Notes: generated by a model not told the origin, from the sequence alone. Positions 32,040 to 40,881 are shown, counted from the first letter of the stretch. The stretch: DNA of 64,000 bases from Bdellovibrionota bacterium (GCA_040386775.1 JAZKEU010000012.1:1-64000), one strand, 5' to 3'. Numbers and translations are program-made.

Positions 32040-33230
32040 ATGAACAAATTTTATTTATCTTTTTGCCTTATAGGAATCGTAGTATTTTTATTTTGGGGAT
32101 ATGTTACTCCAATTACTTGCCCTGGAATTTTAATTGATTCTTTTAGTCATCGTCTGATTGTCTCATCGCCATTTATAACTTTAGTTTTTTGTTATTTAAT
32201 TTTTAGAAATTTAAACATCGAACTGATTGCTTATTTTGGAATTCTCTTGGTAACAGCAGATTATAGTTATTTAGTCGCAGTAAATAAAAATATGGTTCAT
32301 AGCACCGGACTCTATGTAGTACTAACAGCTTGCCTTGCGGTCATTAACAAGCGCTGGTTTTTGTGGCTCTACTCTATATCGTTTTCTCTCTATTGTATTT
32401 ATTGGATTTTAGTATCGGATGTATTTGTAGAGAGAGCTCATTGGGGAAATATGCTGACTTTAATTTTGTTAGCGGCATTTTTCGGGATTTGGAGAATTCG
32501 AGGCTTAGAGCAACTGCAATCAGAATATAAGCAAAACTTAGACAAATCAAAACAACTTGAAGAATTAAATAATATTGCCACACAGGCTGCCCACGATATC
32601 CGCTCTCCAGTTATGGCATTAGAAAACTTCATTAGCTCATTTGATGATATTGATTCTAAGAAGCTAAAAATAGTGTCTGACTCAGCAAAAAGAATCAACG
32701 GAATCGCTGATTTCTTAATGAATGAATACAGAAAAACATTCACAAACCAAATAGAAGTTAGCGAAAGCAAAAATGCTTTTGATGAACAAACAATCAGTGA
32801 ATTGGTTGAGTCCTTAAAAGAAGAAAAGATACTTCTTCAATCAAATTTTAGAAAATATACAATTTTAATTCATGGGAACATAGAATATAAAATTAAGGAT
32901 CCTAAACTACAGTTTGAATTAAAACGTGTTTTATCGAATATAATAAATAATTCTATCGAAGCTTTTGAGGATTCTAGTGGAGTTATAGATTTAATGTTAA
33001 GTGAAAATCAAAATTCTTTTTCTATACAAATTAAAGACAACGGAAAAGGTATCCCGAAAGACATTATCGAAAAATTATTTGAGCGTGGAGTTAGCTTTCG
33101 TAAAGCGACAGGAACCGGACTGGGGCTTGCCCATGCAAAAGAAATTATAGAAAAATTCAATGGCAGGATCGAACTGTCGTCAAAAGTTAATCTCGGCACA
33201 TTGGTTCATGTTTCCATTTCAAAATTCTAA
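32040..33230 (+). CDS. Six-helix membrane sensor histidine kinase (CqsS/LqsS-like layout)
   Basis: A 396 aa protein with six predicted membrane helices in residues 5-155 and very short loops, no periplasmic domain, then a HisKA domain (His185 in AAHDIRSP) and HATPase_c with N-box IINNSIEAFED, G1 DNGKGIPKD and G2 GTGLGLAHAKEI. There is no receiver domain. A compact six-helix input fused to a kinase is the layout of CqsS and LqsS, receptors for alpha-hydroxyketone signals. Divergent from the PilZ-synthase gene with 189 bases between, which supports the signal-receptor reading. No ribosome site lies before the ATG (AATATATAAAAT), suggesting a leaderless mRNA. Confidence 0.87.
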   Translation: MNKFYLSFCLIGIVVFLFWGYVTPITCPGILIDSFSHRLIVSSPFITLVFCYLIFRNLNIELIAYFGILLVTADYSYLVAVNKNMVHSTGLYVVLTACLAVINKRWFLWLYSISFSLYCIYWILVSDVFVERAHWGNMLTLILLAAFFGIWRIRGLEQLQSEYKQNLDKSKQLEELNNIATQAAHDIRSPVMALENFISSFDDIDSKKLKIVSDSAKRINGIADFLMNEYRKTFTNQIEVSESKNAFDEQTISELVESLKEEKILLQSNFRKYTILIHGNIEYKIKDPKLQFELKRVLSNIINNSIEAFEDSSGVIDLMLSENQNSFSIQIKDNGKGIPKDIIEKLFERGVSFRKATGTGLGLAHAKEIIEKFNGRIELSSKVNLGTLVHVSISKF

Positions 33231-33235
33231 TTGAA

Positions 33236-33829
33236 TTAAAAATTTAATTTTAATTTCTTATTAATTAATTTTTGTATATTGGGCTTTAGATGAGAAATCA
33301 TTTGCTTGAGTTTTTTCTTATCTATAGCGTCCCAATTGAGCTCTGGAAATTTTGAGAAGCGATTCCCCTTCCTTGTGGAAATATATAGAGTATCTATTAA
33401 AGATTTTTCGGCTGTTGCCATATTGTATACAAGTTTTCCCTCGTGCACATTAACTCCATTTTGCATAAGACTCGGCTGTATATGAAATAATTCAAATTCA
33501 CCTAATTTATTAAAAAGCTTACGGCCATGCCCCGTCGTAGCAATTTGTATAACCTTTGGGATTTGAGAAATGACGTCATGACGGTGGAGAGCCGTCAAAA
33601 AAGATACATAACCTTGCTCATTCCCTAAAATATATGGAACCGCTCCATATGGAGAATAAAACGGGTGATTCATTTGCGCCCAGATTCCTCTAGTTACGCT
33701 TTGAATTGAATTCGAACCATCCAATTTTTTAAGCTGCCTCGAAGCCGTAGCAATTGGGATACCAAGAGAAAGAGCATACTGCCTGGTCGTAAAAAAAATA
33801 TTTTTATTAAAAAAATCAATCTGATTCAT
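33236..33829 (-). CDS. AbiEi-type antitoxin/transcriptional regulator
   Basis: A 197 aa protein with an N-terminal winged-helix-like part (FFTTRQYALSLGIPIATASRQLKKL, residues 12-36), a short beta wing (SVTRGIWAQM) and a C-terminal domain including SFLTALHRHDVI and MATAEKSLIDTLYIS, the layout of AbiEi antitoxins. In AbiE systems (type IV toxin-antitoxin) the antitoxin represses the operon and neutralises the effect of AbiEii without binding it. It is encoded after the toxin and overlaps it by 14 bases, the reverse of the usual order. Its target is probably the inverted repeat at 34601-34646. Confidence 0.8.
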   Translation of the reverse strand: MNQIDFFNKNIFFTTRQYALSLGIPIATASRQLKKLDGSNSIQSVTRGIWAQMNHPFYSPYGAVPYILGNEQGYVSFLTALHRHDVISQIPKVIQIATTGHGRKLFNKLGEFELFHIQPSLMQNGVNVHEGKLVYNMATAEKSLIDTLYISTRKGNRFSKFPELNWDAIDKKKLKQMISHLKPNIQKLINKKLKLNF

Positions 33830-34595
33830 CTAAATAACCTATAACCGTATTGCAAATATCATCCCAGGCCTTTTTATTACCTAACTGATTTTTTGTTTCT
33901 TCCTCCAAATACTCAATAACCTGTCCCTTGTAATCGGAGTAGTCTAACATAAGTAGAGATGATAGTGCTTTCTCCCGCTCCTCCATAGTCGTATTCCTAG
34001 TGATAGCATCTTTATTTAGATTTCCACTTAAGTAAAAAACATATAGATCAAATACATCTCGCGATTGAACTTCACTGCGACCGCCTAATGCGTGGATTTT
34101 TTGTGCAACAGCCGTTGCAGCACCATAATGACGAGTCTGAAAACTGAGTTTTTTGTATGGAAAAATGATTTCTGGGTTGATAGCTTCTGTAAGAATATCA
34201 AGGTTAGAATTTTTATTTCTACGAGAAAACTCAACCTTTGTTGGGAATTCTTCACCGCTATTATTGACTAAACGAAATCGAAATCTTTGAGTCGTTTCAG
34301 TATGCTTTGCTTTCAAAGGATCATTTATTTTTAAATCGGTAATTCCGTAAGTTTGAAGATTCCTGATTAATGATGGATCTTGTAGGATCTTATAACCGTT
34401 CTTCTTAAGCGTAGCGACACTTCCACCAAAAACATCTATATCCATGTCTTCGGAATACCTAGGACTCCGAAAGAAGAAACGCAAATTTACCCCACCCTTA
34501 AGGACGTACATATTGGGGTCCGATATTTTCATCAGTCTTTCTAAAAAGAGCAAATGAAATACTTCTCTTTGTTGTTTGTCCGTGTAAACAGTCAT
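33816..34595 (-). CDS. AbiEii-type nucleotidyltransferase toxin
   Basis: A 259 aa protein with the AbiEii/AbiGii fold of DNA-polymerase-beta-like nucleotidyltransferases: LKGGVNLRFF (residues 33-42), SEDMDIDVF (48-56) carrying the metal Asp pair, a basic VEFSRR strand and KIHALGGR ... RDVFDLYVF in the C-terminal half. Related toxins (MenT) add nucleotides to tRNA; AbiEii is GTP-binding. First gene of the pair. The ATG has no ribosome site and is 6 bases from the operator arm, so transcription probably begins at or near it (leaderless). Expected roles are plasmid or island stability or phage defence. Confidence 0.85.
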   Translation of the reverse strand: MTVYTDKQQREVFHLLFLERLMKISDPNMYVLKGGVNLRFFFRSPRYSEDMDIDVFGGSVATLKKNGYKILQDPSLIRNLQTYGITDLKINDPLKAKHTETTQRFRFRLVNNSGEEFPTKVEFSRRNKNSNLDILTEAINPEIIFPYKKLSFQTRHYGAATAVAQKIHALGGRSEVQSRDVFDLYVFYLSGNLNKDAITRNTTMEEREKALSSLLMLDYSDYKGQVIEYLEEETKNQLGNKKAWDDICNTVIGYLDESD

Positions 34596-34600
34596 ATTTA

Positions 34601-34646
34601 CATTATGTATTTGAATTGATTAAAATGTCAATTCAAATACATAATG
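34601..34646 (-). promoter_or_regulatory. Perfect 19-bp inverted repeat and promoter of the AbiE pair
   Basis: CATTATGTATTTGAATTGA (34601-34619) and its exact reverse complement (34628-34646) are separated by 8 bases. On the minus strand TTGACA (34631-34626) spans the edge of one arm and the spacer; a -10 such as TACATA or CATAAT lies in the other arm (34609-34602) at 16 or 18 bases. The dyad thus covers the whole promoter, and a repressor dimer pair would block RNA polymerase. AbiEi is known to bind inverted repeats before its own operon. Confidence 0.85.
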
Positions 34647-34673
34647 AATTATAGTTAAAAAGACGAAAATAGA

Positions 34674-35120
34674 TTAAAGTCTTTTCTCCGTAGTTTCCTT
34701 CTTCTGGTTCAAGCGTTTGAGCTTAACAGCGTGGACGAGGATATCTACCAAAGTTCCAATCATCAGGATCAGGTAACCTTTTTCAGAGAAGCTGTGAAAT
34801 TGTGGGCCTGTGAAGTATAAGAATTTAATCTCACTAAAATCTTTTTCCCAGAACGCAATTCTTGCGACTAGCATTGGGATGGAAAAGACAAAGATATGAA
34901 TATGTACAGCCCAATAAACAAACGATGCGTAGGCATCAGGCCATTTTCTTGTAACCCTTAAAATTATAAAACCGGTGATCACAAAAGTGGATGCAGCAAT
35001 CACTGCCGCTAATTTTTTGGGCTCGATGAATTTAAAATAAGTGATAACCAAGGGAACCGTGAGGATCTCAATGGCAAAAATTATTAGAAGATCTTTGATG
35101 GTAGCTTTTGTAACCGTCAT
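34674..35120 (-). CDS. Four-helix membrane protein, unknown
   Basis: A 148 aa protein with four predicted helices (about 8-28, 36-54, 67-88 and 113-132), a loop holding FYTGPQFHSFSEKGY-like residues, and a basic cytosolic tail (KLKRLNQKKETTEKRL). No family recognised. It is the last of three adjacent genes on this strand (36241 to 34674), with 24 bases to its upstream neighbour. Confidence 0.6.
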   Translation of the reverse strand: MTVTKATIKDLLIIFAIEILTVPLVITYFKFIEPKKLAAVIAASTFVITGFIILRVTRKWPDAYASFVYWAVHIHIFVFSIPMLVARIAFWEKDFSEIKFLYFTGPQFHSFSEKGYLILMIGTLVDILVHAVKLKRLNQKKETTEKRL

Positions 35121-35144
35121 TCTTTTGGTATTAAATCACGGCAT

Positions 35145-35744
35145 TTAAGGGCATTTCAATGTAAAAAGCGATCTATTCCAGACTTCTTTACGATCCATGG
35201 CAGAGGCGCCCGGAAGACTTGTGAGCGTTTTTTCTCTAAACGCTTCCCACTCTTCATTAGAAAAGCTTTCTTTGGCTAGAGATTGCAGTTCACAGAATAC
35301 ATTGACGTGAACGCTATCTAGCCATCCCATTTTGTCCAGATAACTTTGTGGAGCAGTTTTTCCCCAAGCCAGTTCAAAGATAAATCCTAAAGATTGCCAA
35401 ATAGCACTTGAGATTTCAGCCTTAGACAAAACTTGGGATCTGCAATCATAGGAGACCGTTTGAATGTCTTTTGTTAAAAATCTTAAGCCCTCAAAAAACT
35501 GAAAACAAGAACCCGGAAGATTACGATCCCTACAAGTCCTCGTACTGGATTGCAATACCGTCTCATCCATAAATTTTTTCGCAGGGTCTTTATACAAAAA
35601 TGGAGTTTGTGCTTTTTGAAATATTTCAAACTGAGAGTCACATTTTGTGTGAGGAGGATTCATGAAAAAAATAAACAAGAGTCCTAAAGCCAATGCTCCT
35701 CCAACCAAAACAGTTCGGGGCAATGAGTTTAGAAAATTATCCAT
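35145..35744 (-). CDS. Membrane-anchored protein, unknown
   Basis: A 199 aa protein with one N-terminal helix (LVGGALALGLLFIFFM, residues 13-28) and a soluble rest containing six cysteines (HTKCDS, RTCRD, GSCFQ, YDCRS, VFCEL and a terminal KCP), plausibly disulfide-bonded in the periplasm. No family recognised. Its ATG overlaps the stop of the upstream gene (TAATG), so the two are coupled and probably act together. Confidence 0.6.
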   Translation of the reverse strand: MDNFLNSLPRTVLVGGALALGLLFIFFMNPPHTKCDSQFEIFQKAQTPFLYKDPAKKFMDETVLQSSTRTCRDRNLPGSCFQFFEGLRFLTKDIQTVSYDCRSQVLSKAEISSAIWQSLGFIFELAWGKTAPQSYLDKMGWLDSVHVNVFCELQSLAKESFSNEEWEAFREKTLTSLPGASAMDRKEVWNRSLFTLKCP

Positions 35745-36241
35745 TAAAAAACTTTTCTTCCGCAGTTCGATGTGACTTGGAATGGATTCTCAGGCTTCTT
35801 CCCGTCTTCCTGAATCCATACGGCGCGATCGGTTTTGCAAAAAAATACTTTGTAGGAGGCTTTGATTTCGTAACTCTGATAAAGCATTACGATCTGTTTA
35901 AACGCATGCTGCAAGTACCTTACTCTATCCTCACCCGATGTCATCTGAGCGCTCGTAAGCTCCTTATTCACGGCATTTAGGATTTTAGAAACATGCTGAC
36001 CCTGTTGGCCCTTAACTTTTTTTACAGTGGATTTAATATTATTTCTTAAGAGGTTAATCTGAGACGTGACCATCGGTTCTTTGCGACCGAACATATACTT
36101 ATGGAGCTTTTCAGATTGCTGAATGATTGCAAGAAGCTCTTTGGTCGTGATGTCATCTAGCTCGATTCTTTTCTTGCCCGTTGAGGCATCCAGAACGAAA
36201 CAAAACATCACCAATAAAATACAACTTACAACTTTTCTCAT
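35744..36241 (-). CDS. Exported protein, unknown
   Basis: About 165 aa from ATG 36241, chosen over an upstream TTG because GAG sits before it. Signal peptide MRKVVSCILLVMFCFVLDA, then a helical mature domain (LDDITTKELLAIIQQSEKLHKYMFG and more) with two late cysteines (FFCKTD, SNCGRK). No family recognised. It is the first of a three-gene run with the membrane-anchored and four-helix proteins. Confidence 0.6.
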   Translation of the reverse strand: MRKVVSCILLVMFCFVLDASTGKKRIELDDITTKELLAIIQQSEKLHKYMFGRKEPMVTSQINLLRNNIKSTVKKVKGQQGQHVSKILNAVNKELTSAQMTSGEDRVRYLQHAFKQIVMLYQSYEIKASYKVFFCKTDRAVWIQEDGKKPENPFQVTSNCGRKVF

Positions 36242-36341
36242 GTAGCTCAATTCTACCGAATATATCGTGGATGTTGAAGTAGATTTCGACGCAGATCTGT
36301 GGAAAAGGTGCGGCTCACCTTTTTGCTGACCTTTTTCAAAT

Positions 36342-36369
36342 AAAAAAGGCTAGGTTTCCCTAGCCTTTT
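36342..36369 (-). terminator. Rho-independent terminator of the porin gene
   Basis: AAGGCTAGG (36346-36354), a four-base loop and CCTAGCCTT (36359-36367) make a perfect 9-bp stem. In the minus sense it runs into TTTTTT (36347-36342), 30 bases after the porin stop; the other side also has a short T run, so it may act both ways. Confidence 0.9.
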
Positions 36370-36398
36370 ATCAAGACGTTTTGTCTTTAGATTCTAAA

Positions 36399-37682
36399 TT
36401 AGAATCTGAAAGTCGCGCCTAAAGAAGCTTGAGTGATGTCTTCTGGGCTTGTACCGAATGCATCACCAGCTTGGAAGAAACCAAGTCTTGCGTTTAATTC
36501 AGCACCGTTTGAAAGCATTTTAGTTGCCCAAACGTCGATTTCAGAACCTACGTCGTCATCAGTTCCAGCTGTGCCTGCAATTGCAGTCAAGTTGCCAGTA
36601 CCAGATGTAGCAGAGTAGTTATAAACTGAATCATCTTTTTCAGTTTTTGTGAACATGTAGTAGTCTAATCCTACTTTTGTCATTTCCATTGGCTCAAGAG
36701 CTACACCAACTTTAATGTAAGTTGAGTTACCCCATCCGATGATGTCCATTAAACCTGCGTTAGCATGTCTTTCGTAGAAGAATGCATCGTAAGTTTCGTT
36801 CTTTGTAGCAGTTGCAGATGAACCTGAATCCATGTGATAAAGAGCAGAAATTCTCATGTTCATTACGTCTGGCATAGAGAATCCAACTTCAGCATCTAAC
36901 ATAGAAGCTTCGTGATCAGCAGTTCCGCCAACAGATGTTTCACCATCATACATAGCGTATGAAAGTCTATAATCAACAGCTGAAGAATCACCTTTTACAG
37001 TTAATCCAAGTCTTAACTTCTCATCAAAACCTAAAGTACCGCCAACACCAGTAGCTTTAGATTGTAAAGCATGGATGTTAACCATTTTTAACCACTCTGG
37101 AAGATTCTTAACATCTACTGATAAACCGTAGAAGTTAATATCAGCAGTGTTACCACCAACTGTAGCTCCAGATTCGTCATTCATACCTTTTACACCAAAA
37201 AGACCAATGTTAGCCCATTCAGTAAAGTAAGCGCCATATGCACCTTCGAAAGACCATGGAGTTTGTTCCCAGTCGTTTTTTGCAATTACTGAACCGTCAG
37301 CTAAATCAAGTGCTCCGCGACCAATTTTAAGTGCGAAGTTGTCCATTGCTTTCCAGAAAGCAAAAGCTTCATATACGTAGATTTCTGAATCAGAACCATT
37401 TGAGATAAGTTCACCTGAAGTATTTCCAGCACCAGCATTACCCCAAGTAGAAGCATTCAAAAGTGTCACAGTAGCTGTAAGGTCTTCACCTTTAGTCATT
37501 GTTGCACCGATTTTAGTTCTTTGTTGAGTTTCGTTGTCATTAGCTGACTTATCGAACCCTTCGTTCTCAGTGTTCGTAAATCTGAAACGCATTTCTGCAT
37601 TCCATTTCATATCCGCACCTTCTTGAGCAACAGCGTTTGAAATAAGCGCTAAGCTCGCGAATGCAAATAATAATTTTTTCAT
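36399..37682 (-). CDS. Outer-membrane porin-like beta-barrel protein
   Basis: A 427 aa protein with a signal peptide (MKKLLFAFASLALISNAVA) and a repeating beta-strand pattern of amphipathic stretches with glycine/asparagine loops (MKWNAEMRFRFTNTEN, GATMTKGEDLTATVTLLN, NFALKIGRGALDLADG, KLRLGLTVKGDS). The last residue is Phe (ASLGATFRF), the usual signal for outer-membrane insertion. The layout resembles the alginate-export/OprD-like barrels. Even codon use, an isolated position and a strong terminator suggest high expression. The solute is not readable. Confidence 0.85.
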   Translation of the reverse strand: MKKLLFAFASLALISNAVAQEGADMKWNAEMRFRFTNTENEGFDKSANDNETQQRTKIGATMTKGEDLTATVTLLNASTWGNAGAGNTSGELISNGSDSEIYVYEAFAFWKAMDNFALKIGRGALDLADGSVIAKNDWEQTPWSFEGAYGAYFTEWANIGLFGVKGMNDESGATVGGNTADINFYGLSVDVKNLPEWLKMVNIHALQSKATGVGGTLGFDEKLRLGLTVKGDSSAVDYRLSYAMYDGETSVGGTADHEASMLDAEVGFSMPDVMNMRISALYHMDSGSSATATKNETYDAFFYERHANAGLMDIIGWGNSTYIKVGVALEPMEMTKVGLDYYMFTKTEKDDSVYNYSATSGTGNLTAIAGTAGTDDDVGSEIDVWATKMLSNGAELNARLGFFQAGDAFGTSPEDITQASLGATFRF

Positions 37683-37867
37683 TCTTGTCTCCTTGTTGTT
37701 TTCTTTTCGTGCTGGTTCTGGATTTAGTCCAAAGGCCTAACACAAATCGTTGTTTACACTTAAAAAGTAAATCTTATGCGTACGATAAAATGTTATTAGC
37801 GCCCCATTATTTTGCAATAGAAATTTAACAATATAGCCTAGACGCGTTAGGCCTAAAGATTAGGCAT

Positions 37868-37897
37868 TTGACATACTTAGCGCACATCTAGTAGGTT
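37868..37897 (+). promoter_or_regulatory. Probable promoter of tRNA-Pro
   Basis: A consensus -35 TTGACA (37868-37873) is followed after 18 bases by TAGGTT, 24 bases before the mature tRNA 5' end. The -10 is weak, so the spacing is uncertain. Confidence 0.45.
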
Positions 37898-37920
37898 CGG
37901 AGTTTCATTTTGAGCACAGT

Positions 37921-37997
<77 letters not shown>

Positions 37998-38037
37998 ATT
38001 TTTCAGAATGAAAATTCAAAAAAGTCATTAGTCCAGA

Positions 38038-38172
38038 GTGTATCTTTCACGCATCAATTCCAAAGACCAAATTTTGGCTGGTTCTCGCGGCAGATTAAAC
38101 CTTGGTCCTATTTCAGAAGACAGTGGCTACAGCTTATATGACAACATCTTCCTGCTCTTTGAATCCAAATAA
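38038..38172 (+). pseudogene. Possible 3' remnant of a protein gene after tRNA-Pro
   Basis: A 44-codon open stretch ends at TAA 38172 with protein-like composition (ILAGSRGRLNLGPISED, then YDNIFLLFESK). It is open from GTG 38038 and closed upstream by TAG, with no ribosome site. It could be the tail of a lost gene or a small protein. The rest of the 37683-38187 interval shows only the porin leader, the tRNA and its promoter. Confidence 0.25.
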
Positions 38173-38187
38173 TACTGCAAAAGGCAT

Positions 38188-38625
38188 TCATTCGAACTTT
38201 GTTCTAAAGACAAATGGTTGTTTGAAATTCTTTAAGTTTTTTAAAATTTCATCCCGTGTTTTACGAAATGCCTGAAGCTTTTCGATATCAGTATCGCCAA
38301 TTGATGCTGGATCAGGCATTCCCCAATGAAGCTTTTGAGCTTTTTGAGATCCTAAAGTCGGACAAATTTCTTCCGCACACAATGTAATTACATAATCTAA
38401 ACTTACAAAAAATTTTGGTGATAATGAATCCCAAAACTTTGATCTGTTACCTGAAATATCAATTCCTATTTCTTTCATTGCCTGAATAGCAAATGGATTA
38501 ACTTTACCTGATGGTTCAGATCCAGCGCTTTCCACTTCTACTTTACTTCCAAAAAGATGTTTTGCTAAACCCTCAGCCATTTGGCTTCGTGCTGAATTGG
38601 CTACACATAAAAAAAGTATTTTCAT
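38188..38625 (-). CDS. arsC: Arsenate reductase (thioredoxin-coupled, LMW-phosphatase type)
   Basis: Reduces arsenate to arsenite in the cytosol. The P-loop CVANSARS (Cys7, Arg13, CX5R) and the low-molecular-weight phosphatase fold ([26 protein letters not shown]) are present, with further cysteines in [10 protein letters not shown] (around 80-90) forming the thiol relay, and the DPASIGDTD segment supplies the general acid. At 145 aa it is the usual length. Its ATG overlaps the stop of acr3 by four bases, so arsenate reduction and arsenite export are made together. Confidence 0.93.
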   Translation of the reverse strand: MKILFLCVANSARSQMAEGLAKHLFGSKVEVESAGSEPSGKVNPFAIQAMKEIGIDISGNRSKFWDSLSPKFFVSLDYVITLCAEEICPTLGSQKAQKLHWGMPDPASIGDTDIEKLQAFRKTRDEILKNLKNFKQPFVFRTKFE

Positions 38626-39668
38626 CCTACAACCTCACTCTTAAAATATTTTTCTTTAATCCAAAGTGATACGCTGACAAGAGCAAGCAATACAGGGACT
38701 TCAACAAGTGGCCCAATAACCGCAGCAAAGGCTGCCCCGTGATGAATTCCGAATGTAGCGATTGCTACTGCAATAGCCAATTCAAAATTATTACTAGCGG
38801 CCGTAAATGATAGTGTAACGGACTTTGAATAATCAGCTCCAACTGCCTTGCTCATCAAAAAAGAAACTAGGAACATAATCACAAAGTAAATTACTAGCGG
38901 AATTGCAATTCTTAAAACATCAAATGGCAATTGAACAATTTGATCTCCTTTTAAGGAAAACATAATCACAATAGTAAAAAGTAATGCGTAGAGAGTCACA
39001 GGACTAATCTTAGGGATGAATTGAGCTTGATACCAACTGTCGCCTTTAATTTTTCTTAAAAAATGTCTAGTTAGAAAGCCTGCCGCAAATGGAATTCCTA
39101 AATAAATAAATACAGCTTGTGCCACATCCCAAATGGAAAAACTCACAACGACTCCTTGAGCATCAAAATAACCAGGAAGTAAAGTCATAAAAAGCCAAGC
39201 ATAAAATGGAAAAAATAGAATCTGAAAAATAGAATTGAAGGCAATCAGGCCCGCACAATATTCGCTATTTCCTTCCGCTAACTCATTCCATATAAGAACC
39301 ATAGCAATACATCTTGAAAGACCAATTAATATAAGTCCCATCATATAATCTGGGTAACCTTTTAGGAAAATTATCGCTAAGGAAAATATCAAAATTGGGC
39401 CCACGATCCAATTCTGGACAAGCGACAATACTAGAATTTTGGGTTGCTTGAATATTTTAGGTAGCTCTTCGTATTTCACCTTTGCTAGTGGCGGATACAT
39501 CATAAGAATCAATCCCATAGCGATCGGTATTGATGTAGAGCCTATACTGAGGCTATCCAATACAAGTGGCGCCCCAGGTACAAGAACGCCTACCAACACA
39601 CCCAGAACCATCGCCGAGAGTATCCAAAAGGATAAGTATCGATCTAGAAATGATAATTTTTTAGTCAT
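38622..39668 (-). CDS. Arsenite efflux transporter Acr3
   Basis: A roughly 348 aa inner-membrane carrier of the Acr3 (bile/arsenite/riboflavin) family with ten predicted helices. Typical segments are [19 protein letters not shown] with the conserved cysteine, [11 protein letters not shown] and the [20 protein letters not shown] stretch with the conserved Glu. It extrudes arsenite using the proton gradient. I chose ATG 39668; GTG 39680 is in frame upstream and neither has a convincing ribosome site. It shares a palindromic control region with the divergent arsR gene. Confidence 0.93.
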   Translation of the reverse strand: MTKKLSFLDRYLSFWILSAMVLGVLVGVLVPGAPLVLDSLSIGSTSIPIAMGLILMMYPPLAKVKYEELPKIFKQPKILVLSLVQNWIVGPILIFSLAIIFLKGYPDYMMGLILIGLSRCIAMVLIWNELAEGNSEYCAGLIAFNSIFQILFFPFYAWLFMTLLPGYFDAQGVVVSFSIWDVAQAVFIYLGIPFAAGFLTRHFLRKIKGDSWYQAQFIPKISPVTLYALLFTIVIMFSLKGDQIVQLPFDVLRIAIPLVIYFVIMFLVSFLMSKAVGADYSKSVTLSFTAASNNFELAIAVAIATFGIHHGAAFAAVIGPLVEVPVLLALVSVSLWIKEKYFKSEVVG

Positions 39669-39695
39669 TGAAACACTCACGCATAAATCCTTGAT

Positions 39696-39713
39696 TATCG
39701 TAATATTACGATA
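39696..39713. promoter_or_regulatory. Palindromic ArsR operator between acr3 and arsR
   Basis: An 18-base perfect palindrome, TATCGTAATATTACGATA, followed at once by a related half site (TACGATA). It lies 28 bases from the acr3 start and 13 from the arsR start, so one repressor could control both directions. ArsR/SmtB proteins bind AT-rich dyads of this kind. Confidence 0.75.
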
Positions 39714-39725
39714 TACGATAATTGA

Positions 39726-40064
39726 ATGGCCTTATCAAGAAAAGAAGAATTTCCAGACAAAGACATTTTACTCGCCGATTGGTGCAAAGCGCTGTCTCAT
39801 CCTGCTAGAATAGCAATACTCAGAACTTTGGCTCGCCGAGGTGAATGTATTTGTGGAGATTTAGTTTTAGATCTTCCACTTGCGCAATCAACAGTCAGTC
39901 AGCACTTAAAAGCCCTCAAAGAAGTAGGACTCATTAAAGGTGAAATTGATGGACCAAGGTCAAAATACTGTATTGATAAAAAGAATTTCGAGCGATTTAT
40001 GAAATCATTCGAAATTTTTGGCGATAAGATGTATGAAAACTTGAACGATGAAGATTGTAATTAA
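39726..40064 (+). CDS. arsR: ArsR-family repressor
   Basis: A 112 aa winged-helix repressor. The recognition region [21 protein letters not shown] and the metalloid site GECICGDLV, with a Cys-x-Cys pair at about residues 39-41, are as in arsenite-sensing ArsR. Binding of As(III) would release the operator at 39696-39713. It is divergent from acr3-arsC and ends ten bases before the convergent TauE gene. Assignment to arsenic rather than to persulfide sensing (BigR/SqrR) rests on the cysteine pair and the neighbours. Confidence 0.9.
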   Translation: MALSRKEEFPDKDILLADWCKALSHPARIAILRTLARRGECICGDLVLDLPLAQSTVSQHLKALKEVGLIKGEIDGPRSKYCIDKKNFERFMKSFEIFGDKMYENLNDEDCN

Positions 40065-40074
40065 TAAACAATAT

Positions 40075-40878
40075 TTATAAATTTTTTATTTGATCAAATA
40101 AAATAAATAAGGCCACAACAAAAAGAAAAATGCCAAAAATTTTCTTTAGAATTTTCTCAGATGTTTTTTGAGAAAAATAAGACCCTATAAAAAAACCAAC
40201 CAAAGATATCATAAGAAGACTAATAAGAAGGTTCCAGTCAGGAATAAATCCTTTATGTAAAGCCGCCAAAAAAGCAATTCCAGAATTTAGTGTTATAATC
40301 GCAAGAGAGGTTCCTACTGCTATAGACATAGGTAATCCAACTAGCCCCACCAGCGCTGGGATAATCAGAAAGCCCCCTCCAGCTCCAATAAATCCTGTAA
40401 CAAATCCTACAAAGAACCCTTGAAGTACCAATTTCAAATAAAATGAAATATCCTTTTTTAAGCTTTGTATTTCAGCTTTTTTTCCAAGAACCATCGCTAA
40501 AGATGAGTAGAGCATCAAAATAGAGAAAACAAGCATAATGAGAATTGATTTTGTTACCTCCAAATTGTTAATAGAAAAAATATGATCAGGTAGCGACGGT
40601 AAAAATATGTACTTTGTAAAGGACACACCCACAAAGCCTGGGACTGCAAAAAGAAATGCTACCTTGATGTCTAGTTTATTCTTGAACTTTGCATTTGCTG
40701 CACCAAAAAAAGCTGTCATTCCAACAATAAAAAGTGAGTTCACCGTTGCAATTTTTGGATCTACATGAAAAAAATAAACAAGAATTGGGACTGTGAGAAT
40801 TGCTCCGCCAGCTCCCAAAAGTCCAAGAGTTAGTCCCATCAATATTGATGCCAGATAACCTAGGATTTCCACTATCAT
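40075..40878 (-). CDS. TauE/SafE-family sulfite or sulfur-compound transporter
   Basis: A 267 aa membrane protein with eight helices arranged as two TauE/SafE halves. The repeated motif GAGGAILTVPILV at the start and GAGGGFLIIPALV in the middle marks the family. Members export sulfite, taurine-derived or other organosulfur anions. Three bases separate it from the YeeE/YedE half-gene upstream, placing it in a four-gene sulfur run (rhodanese, two YedE-type genes, TauE). Direction and substrate are inferred. Confidence 0.88.
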   Translation of the reverse strand: MIVEILGYLASILMGLTLGLLGAGGAILTVPILVYFFHVDPKIATVNSLFIVGMTAFFGAANAKFKNKLDIKVAFLFAVPGFVGVSFTKYIFLPSLPDHIFSINNLEVTKSILIMLVFSILMLYSSLAMVLGKKAEIQSLKKDISFYLKLVLQGFFVGFVTGFIGAGGGFLIIPALVGLVGLPMSIAVGTSLAIITLNSGIAFLAALHKGFIPDWNLLISLLMISLVGFFIGSYFSQKTSEKILKKIFGIFLFVVALFILFDQIKNL

Positions 40879-40881
40879 CCC

